Source: Streptococcus pseudopneumoniae (GTDB taxonomy: Bacteria > Bacillota > Bacilli > Lactobacillales > Streptococcaceae). Taken from it: 38,795 nucleotides of DNA. Positions within the stretch are counted from its first letter, which is position 1. Each line of letters starts with the position of its first letter. The notes beneath the pieces were generated by a model, which saw nothing but the letters and a program-made list of their open reading frames with translations, was not told where the DNA came from and did no database searches. Location: positions 1-38,795 of the forward strand of contig NZ_JVFV01000023.1 in the NCBI RefSeq assembly GCF_001073085.1. Reading direction: 5' to 3'. Both the position numbers and the translations under genes were made by a program. Shown one piece after another: positions 18,925 to 25,782 of this stretch.

Positions 18925-19836
18925 TTAATTATTCAAGTTCGTGTTAAAACCTTGGACACCTTTCATGACAAAAAGACACTTTTCATCTGCTATTGGGTAC
19001 ATTCTGGCGTACTTCGACATTTGACCTTGAGCATTTCCTTTGTCCCAGGTCAGAAGGTTTCGGAAGGTGATTTCCTGCGTTTTTTTCATCGGACGCAAGA
19101 TATTGCTGTATAAATCCATGAGTGGCTCGTCTATCCCCCAACAATACCAGCTCCCAACTTCTCGCATAGCGTCGAACGTGATGGGGACCCATTTCTTGTT
19201 GAATTCTAATAAGTCATCGTAATTCAAATTATCATTTCGCACCCCATCCTTTTCCTTTTTCATTCCATAAGGAGGATCTGTGTAGACTGTGTCAACCTTG
19301 ACACCATCTAGCAACTTCTGAATATGCGTCGCATCTGTGCTATCTCCACAAGATAGTCTATGCTCCCCTAATTGGAAAATATCGCCTGGTTTAATGTTTG
19401 TTTCTCGTAATTCCTCGTCATATTCATCTTGTTCTACGTCTTCGATATCTTCTTCTATTTCTTCAATATCTTCAAAATCAAAGCCAAAATCTTCCATATT
19501 GATATTCGTGATATCTTCGAGTTCTAACTCTAAAATTTCCATATCAAAGCCTGAATTCATCGTCAACTTATTGTGGGCCAAAATGTACGCTTTCTTTTGC
19601 TCGTCAGTCAAATGAGATAGACGAATAACTTCGATATCTGTATAACCAAGTTCAGACAACGCTAAATACCTGCCATGTCCTTCGATGATAACGTTGTTTT
19701 CATCGACTGCTATCGGGTCATTATTCCCAAACTCTAGAATAGACTTCTTGATCTGTTCAATCTGTTCACGAGGATGTAGCTTCGCATTATTCTCATACAT
19801 TTTGATTTTATCTATAGCTAACAATTCAATTTTCAT
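18925..19836 (-). CDS. N-terminal part of ParB-DNA methylase (truncated by in-frame TAA)
   Basis: 303 residues from ATG 19836, 5 bases after GGAGG; upstream ATGs are unsupported. Residues 1-95 are a ParB/Srx-like domain (IEGHGRYLALSELGY). An acidic linker (~100-145) leads to the methylase with DPPYGM (187-192, motif IV). The frame continues after TAA as FEGYEAIRKPL, which looks like normal family sequence with Tyr replaced by stop. The SAM-binding motif lies after the stop, so this product should not be active. Phage methylases of this kind protect DNA from host restriction. Confidence 0.85.
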   Translation of the reverse strand: MKIELLAIDKIKMYENNAKLHPREQIEQIKKSILEFGNNDPIAVDENNVIIEGHGRYLALSELGYTDIEVIRLSHLTDEQKKAYILAHNKLTMNSGFDMEILELELEDITNINMEDFGFDFEDIEEIEEDIEDVEQDEYDEELRETNIKPGDIFQLGEHRLSCGDSTDATHIQKLLDGVKVDTVYTDPPYGMKKEKDGVRNDNLNYDDLLEFNKKWVPITFDAMREVGSWYCWGIDEPLMDLYSNILRPMKKTQEITFRNLLTWDKGNAQGQMSKYARMYPIADEKCLFVMKGVQGFNTNLNN

Positions 19837-19852
19837 CATTTCCTCCACAAAC

Positions 19853-19878
19853 AAAAAAGCCACACGCTTGTGTGACTT
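19853..19878 (-). terminator. Intrinsic terminator ending the ~1 kb RNA region
   Basis: - strand AAGTCACAC and GTGTGGCTT form a 9-bp stem with one mismatch and a 4-nt loop, followed by six T. It closes the gene-poor region and lies 17 bases before the methylase start. Confidence 0.78.
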
Positions 19879-19910
19879 AATGAAGACCTCTCTGCGAATT
19901 AAAATCGCAA

Positions 19911-19983
19911 TTGGAACGACAGGACTCGAACCTGTGACGTCTCAATTTCCTAAACAGGACTTAATCCGTCTACCATATAACCA
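19911..19983 (-). other. tRNA-like element, 3' end of the RNA region
   Basis: A perfect T arm (ACAGG-TTCGAGT-CCTGT, 19,919-19,935) and 3' acceptor CGTTCCA (19,912-19,918) are present. The matching 5' acceptor is degenerate (TGGTTAT pairs in only 3 positions) and no standard anticodon arm forms. Either a decayed tRNA gene or part of the larger RNA. Confidence 0.5.
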
Positions 19984-20780
19984 TTAATCAGCATGAGACT
20001 ACTGCTTTAAGCGAGTGACTTTTGACAACTTATAGTTTATTATCTTGTCCACAAATATTCCTACTTGTATCACTCATGCACGATTGGTTAGACCAATCAC
20101 TCCTTACATCGCAAACTACTAAGCCATTTTTCAATTAACGAAGACCCCGCTAAAAGTCTAAGCTGCTTTACTCTTTGACTTTACTCTTATCCTTGCGAGA
20201 CTTGAGCAGGCAATCTAATTGCCGAAGTACACTTTCGTTTGTGACGGGCGATGACTTTTGCTTTTTTGAGTTTTTTTCTATCTTGAATAGCCTTAAAATA
20301 TAAAAATCATCTTTCATCTATCACAGACACGCATCGCCATGTGTTTCATTCTCTTTTGAAGAACAAAATGCACAGCGCCTGCTTGTTATCGATTGTTTTG
20401 CGGACAATCGACTCACCTTACATACTTTTGGGAGGCACCCAATTTTTGTAAGATATGGTATTAAGCTCTTGTTGCACCTCGAACCAAATACCTCTTTCCT
20501 CTTATAGACTCGTTTCACAGCCAAACTGCCACGTTTGCATTTCCTCAGCACCTTGCCGTTGGAATCTTTCTGCTTTAACTTCGCCCACCTATTCCAAAAC
20601 TGAAATAGTTAAGATTAAATTGCTTAGATTGACCATTGCTGGCAGGAAGTTTGATAGATTTAAAAACATCCTTTTCCTGAGTTACCACAGATTATCTAGG
20701 CTAAGCCCTAAAAGTGCAAGGCGACTACTACCTCGTTTGTTAATTAGAAATAAAATTTCTGATTTTTTTGTAGTCTTTAA

Positions 20781-20856
20781 CGGCGGTGTTCGGAGTCGAA
20801 CCGAATAAAAGAAGCTTATTAAAATTAGGAGACAAAACCACTTACCCGTCACCGCC
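20781..20856 (-). other. tRNA-like element, 5' end of the RNA region
   Basis: A perfect 7-bp acceptor (GGCGGTG with CACCGCC) and a perfect T arm (TTCGG-TTCGACT-CCGAA) with unpaired G73. The 42 bases between do not give a proper D and anticodon arm; the best anticodon fold (loop ATTTTAA) has two mismatches. Could be a divergent tRNA or a tRNA mimic. Confidence 0.55.
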
Positions 20857-20920
20857 TTAGAGAGGCCGTAGCCTCGGTTTTCATAAAGGAGTATCATTTG
20901 CTTCAGCATTTGATACTACC

Positions 20921-20963
20921 ATTCTAACAGATTTTTAGAACCGTGCCGTCCCAAATAGTCCCA
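20921..20963 (-). promoter_or_regulatory. Putative activator-dependent late promoter
   Basis: Extended -10 TG-T-TAGAAT (20,921-20,926) without a -35 box. Instead two direct TGGGAC boxes lie at 20,948-20,953 and 20,958-20,963, exactly 10 bp apart, where a -35 activator would bind. The late regulator gene ends 17 bases upstream. A TTCTAA/TTAGAA inverted repeat overlaps the -10. Confidence 0.55.
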
Positions 20964-20979
20964 TTTTGAACCTATAACA

Positions 20980-21381
20980 TCAGATGACTTCTTCCAGGGC
21001 TAAAATAGCCTCGTTTTTTAATCTGTAATAGGTTGTACGGCTCATTTTTAAATCATAGCAAATACTATCAGCCGTACCTTTATTGATATAAGTCATCCTC
21101 AGGATTGTCCTATGCTTTGGATTAGTCAGCTTGTTAATCATGCGGCCTAGTTCCAATTTGCGATTGATTGCAACATTAGTATCTTTCTCAATTTCATCCT
21201 TCATCGTGATAAGTTGAACATATACATCATCAACTTTTCTGGTCTGACTGCTCTTAACCTTCGCATCGGCCCACTTAGGACTTGAGAGCAGACCAGCCTC
21301 AAGCTCGTTGATTTCGTCGATACGACTCTGGATATCCATGTCAAGATTTTGCAATTCGCTTAAAAGCTCTTTAGCCTTCAC
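20980..21381 (-). CDS. Late transcription regulator (DUF1492/ArpU-like)
   Basis: 133 residues from GTG 21381, 7 bases after AAAGGAG. N-terminal coiled coil (LQNLDMDIQSRIDEINELEAG) and C-terminal helix-turn-helix of sigma region 4 type (ADSICYDLKMSRTTYYRLKNEAI), as in DUF1492/ArpU/RinA-like late activators of Gram-positive phages. It is the last early gene and sits beside the putative late promoter, the usual arrangement for such activators. Confidence 0.85.
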   Translation of the reverse strand: MKAKELLSELQNLDMDIQSRIDEINELEAGLLSSPKWADAKVKSSQTRKVDDVYVQLITMKDEIEKDTNVAINRKLELGRMINKLTNPKHRTILRMTYINKGTADSICYDLKMSRTTYYRLKNEAILALEEVI

Positions 21382-21424
21382 TCTCTATCTCCTTTTGTGG
21401 TATAATAATATTATTGAGATTATA

Positions 21425-21459
21425 GCTGAGACAGAGAGTGTCTTGGCTTTTTTTATTTT
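21425..21459 (+). terminator. Rightward-facing terminator inside leftward operon
   Basis: Read on the + strand, GC-TG-AGACA and TGTCT-TG-GC form a 9-bp stem (two G-U pairs) followed by TTTTTTTATTTTT. On the - strand the G-U pairs become mismatches. The stop codon of the HTH gene lies in the T-run. Confidence 0.5.
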
Positions 21460-21686
21460 TCCCCGACAAAGACGTTCATCGGCAGATTGAAATAAGTAGC
21501 TACATCTTCAACGTTGTATAAATCAGGCACAGCCTTTAAATTCTCCCAATTCGAGATTGTTGCAGTTGAATAACCTAACTTATTTCCTAATTCTTTCAAA
21601 GTAATCTTATTGTCTTTTCGTTTTTGCCTTAGCATGAATGCAAATAACTCGCATTGTCTTTTGGTTAGTGGTTGTTCATAGTCCAT
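21453..21686 (-). CDS. Small HTH (XRE-like) regulator
   Basis: 77 residues from ATG 21686, 7 bases after GGAG. A Cro/CI-type helix-turn-helix is clear at ITLKELGNKLGYSTATISNWENLKAVPD, followed by YFNLPMNVFVGEK, typical of single-domain XRE proteins. Overlaps the DUF3310 gene. Its place just before the late regulator suggests a role in early-to-late timing (inference). Confidence 0.85.
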   Translation of the reverse strand: MDYEQPLTKRQCELFAFMLRQKRKDNKITLKELGNKLGYSTATISNWENLKAVPDLYNVEDVATYFNLPMNVFVGEK

Positions 21687-21945
21687 GTTCCATCTCCTCA
21701 ATCAACCAATCAAGGTTCTTGCGTGCTTTCTTCAGGTCTTCAAGACCGTTTTTCTTCTGGAAGCGTAACATATACTTGATTGCGTTGCCCCAGTAAAATC
21801 CTTCTACTCCTTCTAATCCAAAAGCAAAATTCTTAACAACTTCAATGGCTTCAAGCCCGAATTTCCCCTTATAATGGCTAGGGTTGTTGATTTTATCAAC
21901 ATCGTTAAATTCTTCCAAAACTTGTTCATAAGATTTTTCTTTCAT
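21676..21945 (-). CDS. DUF3310 (SaV-like) protein
   Basis: 89 residues. Contains the DUF3310 signature: NPSHYKGKFGLEAIEVVKNF, then GNAIKYMLRFQKKNGLEDLKKARKNLDWLIEE. Function unknown; common in phage nucleotide-metabolism and replication regions, sometimes fused to nucleotide kinases. Ends overlapping the HTH gene. Confidence 0.93.
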   Translation of the reverse strand: MKEKSYEQVLEEFNDVDKINNPSHYKGKFGLEAIEVVKNFAFGLEGVEGFYWGNAIKYMLRFQKKNGLEDLKKARKNLDWLIEEMEHGL

Positions 21946-21946
21946 T

Positions 21947-22459
21947 TTAATTCCTCCTCATAAAAATCATATCATTGTCAAAATTCCAAGGATGATGTTG
22001 AATTTCTTCTTTTCCGACAGGTATTTTATAATGATAGACCACTGCTCTAATCAGATGAAGCGGTCTGTCTAATTGGCATGCTATTTGTCTACAGCTCATA
22101 CCCATTTCCCCAAGTGTTTCTATATCGTGTTTTGACACATCCCATTTCTTTCTTCTGTGAGGTAGTCCTAGTTTGTTCGCTTTTATAACCACTGCATCTA
22201 AACTGCGATTTAATATTTTAGCTAGCTGGTTTAAATCTTGAACTTTTTGATAATAGCGCCGTAAAATTCTTATTTCTTCATCCTGCCAATGTCGTTTTGT
22301 AAACTGGCCTTTTCCTTTGTTTATTATCTCAGACTTACATCGGACAGAACTAACTGTACGACCTAAAAATTCAGCGACCTCTTCAACCGTACTCTCATTA
22401 TCGTTGTGGGCTAGTAAAATATAATCAACCTCATCTTCTGTCCATCTACGTCCTGCCAT
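21947..22459 (-). CDS. Myb/SANT-like DNA-binding protein
   Basis: 170 residues from ATG 22459 (MAGRRWTEDEV); longer frames to 22576 overlap a good 59-residue gene and lack a ribosome binding site. Two tandem Myb/SANT-like units, RRWTEDEVDYILLAHN...SSVRCKSEIIN and KRHWQDEEIRILRRYYQ...AVVIKANKLGL, then a third HTH-like part (IETLGEMGMSCRQIACQLDRP). Likely DNA-binding; target unknown. Confidence 0.78.
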   Translation of the reverse strand: MAGRRWTEDEVDYILLAHNDNESTVEEVAEFLGRTVSSVRCKSEIINKGKGQFTKRHWQDEEIRILRRYYQKVQDLNQLAKILNRSLDAVVIKANKLGLPHRRKKWDVSKHDIETLGEMGMSCRQIACQLDRPLHLIRAVVYHYKIPVGKEEIQHHPWNFDNDMIFMRRN

Positions 22460-22625
22460 AATGTTTACTTGCCCCATGTAAATAATACGTTCCATCTTTT
22501 CGCTTGTTGATGTAATACGTGTACTGCCCATCCGGACTAGCGTAGGAAATCTGCTTCTCTCCTCCCCAACAACCATTGTCGCGCATCATATGGCAATGCT
22601 CCATAATCCATTCTACGTCAGGCAT
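22446..22625 (-). CDS. Small phage protein, 59 residues
   Basis: ATG 22625 overlaps the YopX gene's stop; ends 14 bases inside the next gene. Sequence MPDVEWIMEHCHMMRDNGCW then a Tyr-rich part (QYTYYINKRKDGTYYLHGASK). Looks like a single compact alpha/beta fold. No recognised family. Overlapping starts on both sides support it as a real gene. Confidence 0.7.
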   Translation of the reverse strand: MPDVEWIMEHCHMMRDNGCWGGEKQISYASPDGQYTYYINKRKDGTYYLHGASKHYGRT

Positions 22626-22995
22626 CTAGTAACTCCTTATTTTCGTAGATGTTGCCGATGATTTCTCTATCGCCAGCTATATGATACAATCTCTCAAAAT
22701 TATTGTATCTGATTAAACTATTAGTCCACATTCCTAAATCAGTTCTGTACTCGACTACACCATTCAACAATCCATTTTTTGTACCAAGAATATCCCCCTC
22801 AAAGATTTCCTTGCCGTTTTTGTCCTTGAAGCCTGTTGATTGCATGACGACCAGATGATCAACAAAAACATAATCTGGACTAACAAAGACAGAGGATTGG
22901 TCAACTACTACAACCTGTCCACTTTCTGTTATTGCGAAAGTATCTTTAAACATCTCTTTATTTGTGGTATCCCACGCTCTAAATTTTGGCATCAT
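22618..22995 (-). CDS. YopX family protein
   Basis: 125 residues. The YopX signature is clear: MPKFRAWDTTNKEM at the start, then FKDKNGKEIFEGDIL and VEYR..., ending IGNIYENKELL. YopX proteins are widespread in phages of Firmicutes; function unknown. ATGA overlap with the upstream DUF1372 gene. Confidence 0.93.
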   Translation of the reverse strand: MMPKFRAWDTTNKEMFKDTFAITESGQVVVVDQSSVFVSPDYVFVDHLVVMQSTGFKDKNGKEIFEGDILGTKNGLLNGVVEYRTDLGMWTNSLIRYNNFERLYHIAGDREIIGNIYENKELLDA

Positions 22996-23252
22996 AATTT
23001 CACCTCATCTCCAATTCTAAACTTGTTATAGACTTCTTCCGTAACCACGAACACCCCGTAATCACGAATCGTAAGCGTGTATAGCTTTCCATGTCGTCCT
23101 TTCTCGACAACCTTACCGAATATCTCGGCGCCTGCGTTATCAGCTTTATAGATAACCATCGGCTTCTTCTTTTCTAAATCTCGAATCCTGTCCATCTGCC
23201 AGATGTTCAACCCAGCAGATAGCAGGATCCAGCCAGCGATAAATCGTTTCAT
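22992..23252 (-). CDS. DUF1372-like membrane-anchored protein
   Basis: 86 residues: one N-terminal hydrophobic segment (FIAGWILLSAGLNIW, 4-18), a basic linker and a small beta domain (VVEKGRHGKLYTLTI, IGDEVKL). Matches the DUF1372 family of streptococcal phages. Likely in the inner membrane with the domain inside or outside unknown. Confidence 0.78.
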   Translation of the reverse strand: MKRFIAGWILLSAGLNIWQMDRIRDLEKKKPMVIYKADNAGAEIFGKVVEKGRHGKLYTLTIRDYGVFVVTEEVYNKFRIGDEVKL

Positions 23253-23281
23253 TCTGTAACCTCCCCTTTTAAATATTTATT

Positions 23282-23440
23282 TTACCAAGATCGATCGTCG
23301 ATAAATAGCGTTTTACAGTCTAAGCATAGCACGACGCTGACCGGTTTCAATCGACCGGTCGAATTATCGAAATGTCGCCAATCAGTATGGTGATGTACTG
23401 AAGACGTTGAATTACAATTTGGGCAGAATAGTTGCTTCAT
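23282..23440 (-). CDS. Small zinc-ribbon protein
   Basis: 52 residues, ATG 23440 overlapping the DUF1642 stop (ATGA), ends TAA 23282. Two CxxC pairs, CPNC (6-9) and CLDC (39-42), separated by a His-rich part (HHHTDWRHF), the layout of a zinc ribbon. Function unknown; such proteins often bind nucleic acid. Confidence 0.75.
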   Translation of the reverse strand: MKQLFCPNCNSTSSVHHHTDWRHFDNSTGRLKPVSVVLCLDCKTLFIDDRSW

Positions 23441-23985
23441 CCTTCCACCTCTTCAATCTGTATCCCTGGGCAATCAAACACCCAGCCGAAGCCATTCGAA
23501 GCTACTTCCTTTTTCGTGAGTTCATAGCACTGTTCTGAAAAATTAGTCCCTTTTGTAAAAAGGAGTACTACGGGAGAAAAATGTCCATATTTATCAGATA
23601 CTCCTGCATTTTGGTTGATGAGATATAAGTCCCCGTCATTTCGGTTTAGAAGTGTAATTTTATATTTTTTCTCCTCAACCTCGTAGCCGTCAAGCCATGC
23701 ACGAGCGAATGTTTCTTGGTTTACAAAAGCACCATCCGCATCAACTTCCGTCAACCAATCATCAACCTCATTGCTCACATACACTTGCGATATCGCTTGT
23801 CTTATACTTAATCCTCTTTTACAGTATTCAATCCAATCCGCCACAAACTGAGGTACTTTGACTGGTTGCGGTTCGTTTAATAACTTTATCAATTCCAACG
23901 TTGTTAATTTATCAATCTTAGGTCTAAGGCCACTGCAATCTACTGGTAACTCAATAACTGCTTTAATCAATTCCTGCTTATTCAT
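23437..23985 (-). CDS. DUF1642 family protein
   Basis: 182 residues. Typical DUF1642 features: VKVPQFVADWIEYCKRG, WLTEVDADGAFVNQETFARAWLDGYEVEEKKYKITL. A family restricted mostly to streptococcal and lactococcal phages, of unknown function. The C-terminal ~60 residues (SDKYGHFSPVVLLF) extend beyond the usual domain. Coupled to both neighbours by overlapping start and stop. Confidence 0.9.
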   Translation of the reverse strand: MNKQELIKAVIELPVDCSGLRPKIDKLTTLELIKLLNEPQPVKVPQFVADWIEYCKRGLSIRQAISQVYVSNEVDDWLTEVDADGAFVNQETFARAWLDGYEVEEKKYKITLLNRNDGDLYLINQNAGVSDKYGHFSPVVLLFTKGTNFSEQCYELTKKEVASNGFGWVFDCPGIQIEEVEG

Positions 23986-24073
23986 CTTCCAACTCCTTCA
24001 CTTTATGTCTCAGTTCTTCGTTCCTCTTGATTGATTGCTTGTAGCCTTCGGGTAACGTCTGTTTTAAACTCAT
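23978..24073 (-). CDS. Very small phage protein, 31 residues
   Basis: MSLKQTLPEGYKQSIKRNEE then a Lys/Glu-rich helix. Its ATG overlaps the stop of the 50-residue gene (TAATG) and its end overlaps the DUF1642 start by 8 bases, so it fits the tightly coupled layout. No known family. Confidence 0.55.
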   Translation of the reverse strand: MSLKQTLPEGYKQSIKRNEELRHKVKELEDE

Positions 24074-24225
24074 TATTCCACCTTTTCGAGTTTGACTCGA
24101 TACAATCGCTCTCCTCGATACTTGCTCTCAAGCTGAGCCTTGCATTTAGCAGCATCTCCCTCTTTCTTAAAGAAGTGGGTCTCATCTACCATATTGTCAA
24201 AATATAGTGTTACAGTATAACTCAT
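24073..24225 (-). CDS. Small phage protein, 50 residues
   Basis: ATG 24225 preceded by GAGAGG. MSYTVTLYFDNMVDETHFFK, then a charged helix and ERLYRVKLEKVE: an alpha/beta sequence with balanced composition. It ends TAATG with the next gene. An unrelated 60-codon frame in this stretch is a shadow. Confidence 0.68.
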   Translation of the reverse strand: MSYTVTLYFDNMVDETHFFKKEGDAAKCKAQLESKYRGERLYRVKLEKVE

Positions 24226-24236
24226 ATTTCTACCTC

Positions 24237-24752
24237 TCAACTTATCTTATGGCTTTCCAGGCCTCCAAATTCGTGGCCATGGTTTACGAAATACGAACCA
24301 ATCAGAATGGCATCAGCCTCGTCGTCTTTGACGTTCAGGTTGAATTCATCCGAAACCTTAGCAACGGCCTGCAGCTTCATTGACTTCTTGCTACGGTCTT
24401 TGTAGCTGAACTCCCAATACTTGCGCCAGGTCGACACATTCACGAAATACACATTATCAGCAACCAACCGTCCAAGAATAATTCCTGTCACAATTCCAAT
24501 ACTGATCATAGATTGTTGATTTGGCCCCATGACCGAGTTCTTCTCGACCACAATCGATTCAAAATGACAGTCGTACTTCTGGAGCGCTCTCGATTGAATT
24601 GCTCGCAATTCGCTAGCCATGAAGCGCCCACGTTCAAAGAACGATTTACTTTTATGTTTTAAGACACCACTCTGGACAAGGTCAGAGCCGTGAAATACGG
24701 CCCATCCTGTCGCAGTAGTTGAAACGTCTAACGATAATGTCAGAGATTTCAT
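24237..24752 (-). CDS. RuvC-like Holliday junction resolvase
   Basis: 171 residues from ATG 24752 (MKSLTLSLDVSTTATGW), with GGGAG upstream and an ATGA overlap with the previous gene. RuvC/RNase H fold: first acid in SLDVSTTATGW (D9), second in SIVVEKNS, and the C-terminal DDEADA. Phage RuvC-like enzymes resolve replication and recombination junctions before packaging. Near RecT and the nuclease. Confidence 0.9.
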   Translation of the reverse strand: MKSLTLSLDVSTTATGWAVFHGSDLVQSGVLKHKSKSFFERGRFMASELRAIQSRALQKYDCHFESIVVEKNSVMGPNQQSMISIGIVTGIILGRLVADNVYFVNVSTWRKYWEFSYKDRSKKSMKLQAVAKVSDEFNLNVKDDEADAILIGSYFVNHGHEFGGLESHKIS

Positions 24753-25081
24753 TGCAGTTCTCCCTTGATACCGCAAAGATCAAAGAGATTCCTCTTGTTG
24801 TTTTCTATGAACTCAAAGAACTTCTGAAGCTCAGCCAAATTCCGTTTCTCTGCCTTGACTCCTAAGCTAGAATGGTATTCTGTTGGCTTCTTCGGCGTCG
24901 CCTTAATATCTAGCCAGTAGAGAGGCTCGAACACGTCGCCACTTGTATCAAGAGAAGCATCTGCGTCCGTATTTCTGAAATGCATCTGCATATCATATTC
25001 AATTTTATTTGTGATCGTGATGGTCTTGTCCACGATTTCGAGTGTGATAGTTGTTCCTGGGATGTCGATTTTATTTAGCAT
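24749..25081 (-). CDS. Phage hypothetical protein (110 residues)
   Basis: Start GGAGAGGAATAAATG, just 12 bases past a terminator U-tract. Beta-rich N-terminal half (ITLEIVDKTITITNK), helical C-terminus (NLAELQKFFEFIENNK). No recognised domain. Part of the RuvC-side gene group. Confidence 0.75.
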   Translation of the reverse strand: MLNKIDIPGTTITLEIVDKTITITNKIEYDMQMHFRNTDADASLDTSGDVFEPLYWLDIKATPKKPTEYHSSLGVKAEKRNLAELQKFFEFIENNKRNLFDLCGIKGELQ

Positions 25082-25093
25082 TTATTCCTCTCC

Positions 25094-25145
25094 AAAAAAA
25101 TGCGACTGCCTTTGTGTGTGAGTTTGGCTAAATACGGGCAGTCGC
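25094..25145 (-). terminator. Intrinsic terminator/attenuator with long loop
   Basis: Perfect 9-bp stem GCGACTGCC/GGCAGTCGC with a 26-nt loop, then ATTTTTTT on the - strand. The next gene's start codon is 12 bases beyond. Confidence 0.65.
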
Positions 25146-25151
25146 TCGTCC

Positions 25152-25244
25152 AAGGTCACATGACCTTTACTGACGTGTTTCTAGTTCGCAGTTTTACAAG
25201 AATACACGGCTTGTTTAATTTTGAGTTGTTTCCAAAATGGAAAC
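25152..25244 (-). repeat. Two inverted repeats in a gene-free gap
   Basis: The 170-base gap holds AAGGTCA-CA-TGACCTT (25,152-25,167) and GTTTCCA-AAA-TGGAAAC (25,228-25,244), both perfect. They may be operators or RNA hairpins; no gene is visible here. Confidence 0.6.
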
Positions 25245-25257
25245 AGTTGGTTTTGGG

Positions 25258-25782
25258 TTATTTTGATTTTTCAACAGCAAACATATCCTCGAATTCATCT
25301 GTCTGCTCTTTGAACTTCATCGGGCTGTCCCCTCTGAAATAAAATCCATTGTCATCCAATTCGCCTTTGACTCCTGTCGCCCAAGACAAGAAAATTGAGC
25401 CTTGGCAGTCAGGACAATTCATAAAAGTAAAGTAAGGTGGGACTTTCCACCGCTTCGCACATCCGCAAAACGGGCATTGCAAATCAACATCTACCTTCTC
25501 ACTTGGTTTCTGCGAAACCGCTGTACTTCCGATAAATTTTTCTGATAACTTGTCCTTTACTTTTCTGATATCGACAGCATCAATTTCAGTTAATTTCCGC
25601 TTGAATTCATCATCAATTTTTAAAACAGTCCCCGCACTCTCAGGCTCTTTCTGAGTTAAATCCTCAAGGATTTCATCAGCCCCTGTAACCATCTGATAGG
25701 CTTTGAATAATGTTTGATAATCAAGTTCCTGCGCTCGCTCAAAACTCAATTTTACGTCATCTTGTTCAATGTAGATTTTCAT
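25258..25782 (-). CDS. Phage protein with zinc-ribbon segment
   Basis: 174 residues. N-terminal helical part, then CPFCGC (~103) and CPDC (~124), a two-knuckle zinc ribbon with aromatic residues between. Acidic C-terminus. Probably DNA-binding; it lies next to the recombination genes. No closer family recognised. Confidence 0.78.
   Translation of the reverse strand: MKIYIEQDDVKLSFERAQELDYQTLFKAYQMVTGADEILEDLTQKEPESAGTVLKIDDEFKRKLTEIDAVDIRKVKDKLSEKFIGSTAVSQKPSEKVDVDLQCPFCGCAKRWKVPPYFTFMNCPDCQGSIFLSWATGVKGELDDNGFYFRGDSPMKFKEQTDEFEDMFAVEKSK

Larger units (their letters stand above)
19853..20916 (-). ncRNA. Candidate giant structured phage RNA (GOLLD/ROOL-like)
   Basis: About 1,060 bases between the late regulator and late genes. 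No frame has a convincing gene with ribosome binding site and known domain. It has a putative late promoter at one end and a terminator at the other. Perfect stems on the - strand: GTATCA/TGATAC with inner TGC/GCA (20,891-20,916); GAGGC-UACG-GCCUC (20,862-20,875); TTGGAAT/ATTCCAA (20,559-20,597); CTTACA/TGTAAG around TTGGG/CCCAA (20,417-20,452); TCGATTGT/ACAATCGA (20,389-20,411); GATTGGT/ACCAATC (20,082-20,098); TGCGA/TCGCA (19,893-19,909). tRNA-like pieces sit near both ends. GOLLD and ROOL are giant RNAs known from Lactobacillales phages, often beside tRNAs; GOLLD is made during lysis. Size, place and tRNA neighbours fit; sequence identity is not checked. Confidence 0.6.

Noticed and set aside
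20321..20551. 76-codon Cys/Lys/Arg-rich frame in the RNA region, with weak likeness to an HNH or zinc protein
   Set aside because: Starts at GTG without ribosome binding site, covers several perfect stems, has no complete HNH motif and odd composition. More likely a chance frame in a structured RNA.
22460..22576. Longer start for the Myb/SANT-like gene
   Set aside because: Overlaps the better-supported 59-residue gene and lacks a ribosome binding site; the HTH sequence starts at 22459.
24003..24185. 60-codon Arg/Ser-rich frame
   Set aside because: Out of frame with two small genes that have good starts and coupling; composition looks like a shadow.
25200..25250. Slight likeness of the TTTGGAAACAACTC stretch to a tracrRNA/CRISPR repeat
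   Set aside because: Short AT-rich match without the conserved stem-loops, no cas genes or repeat array; treated as a simple inverted repeat.
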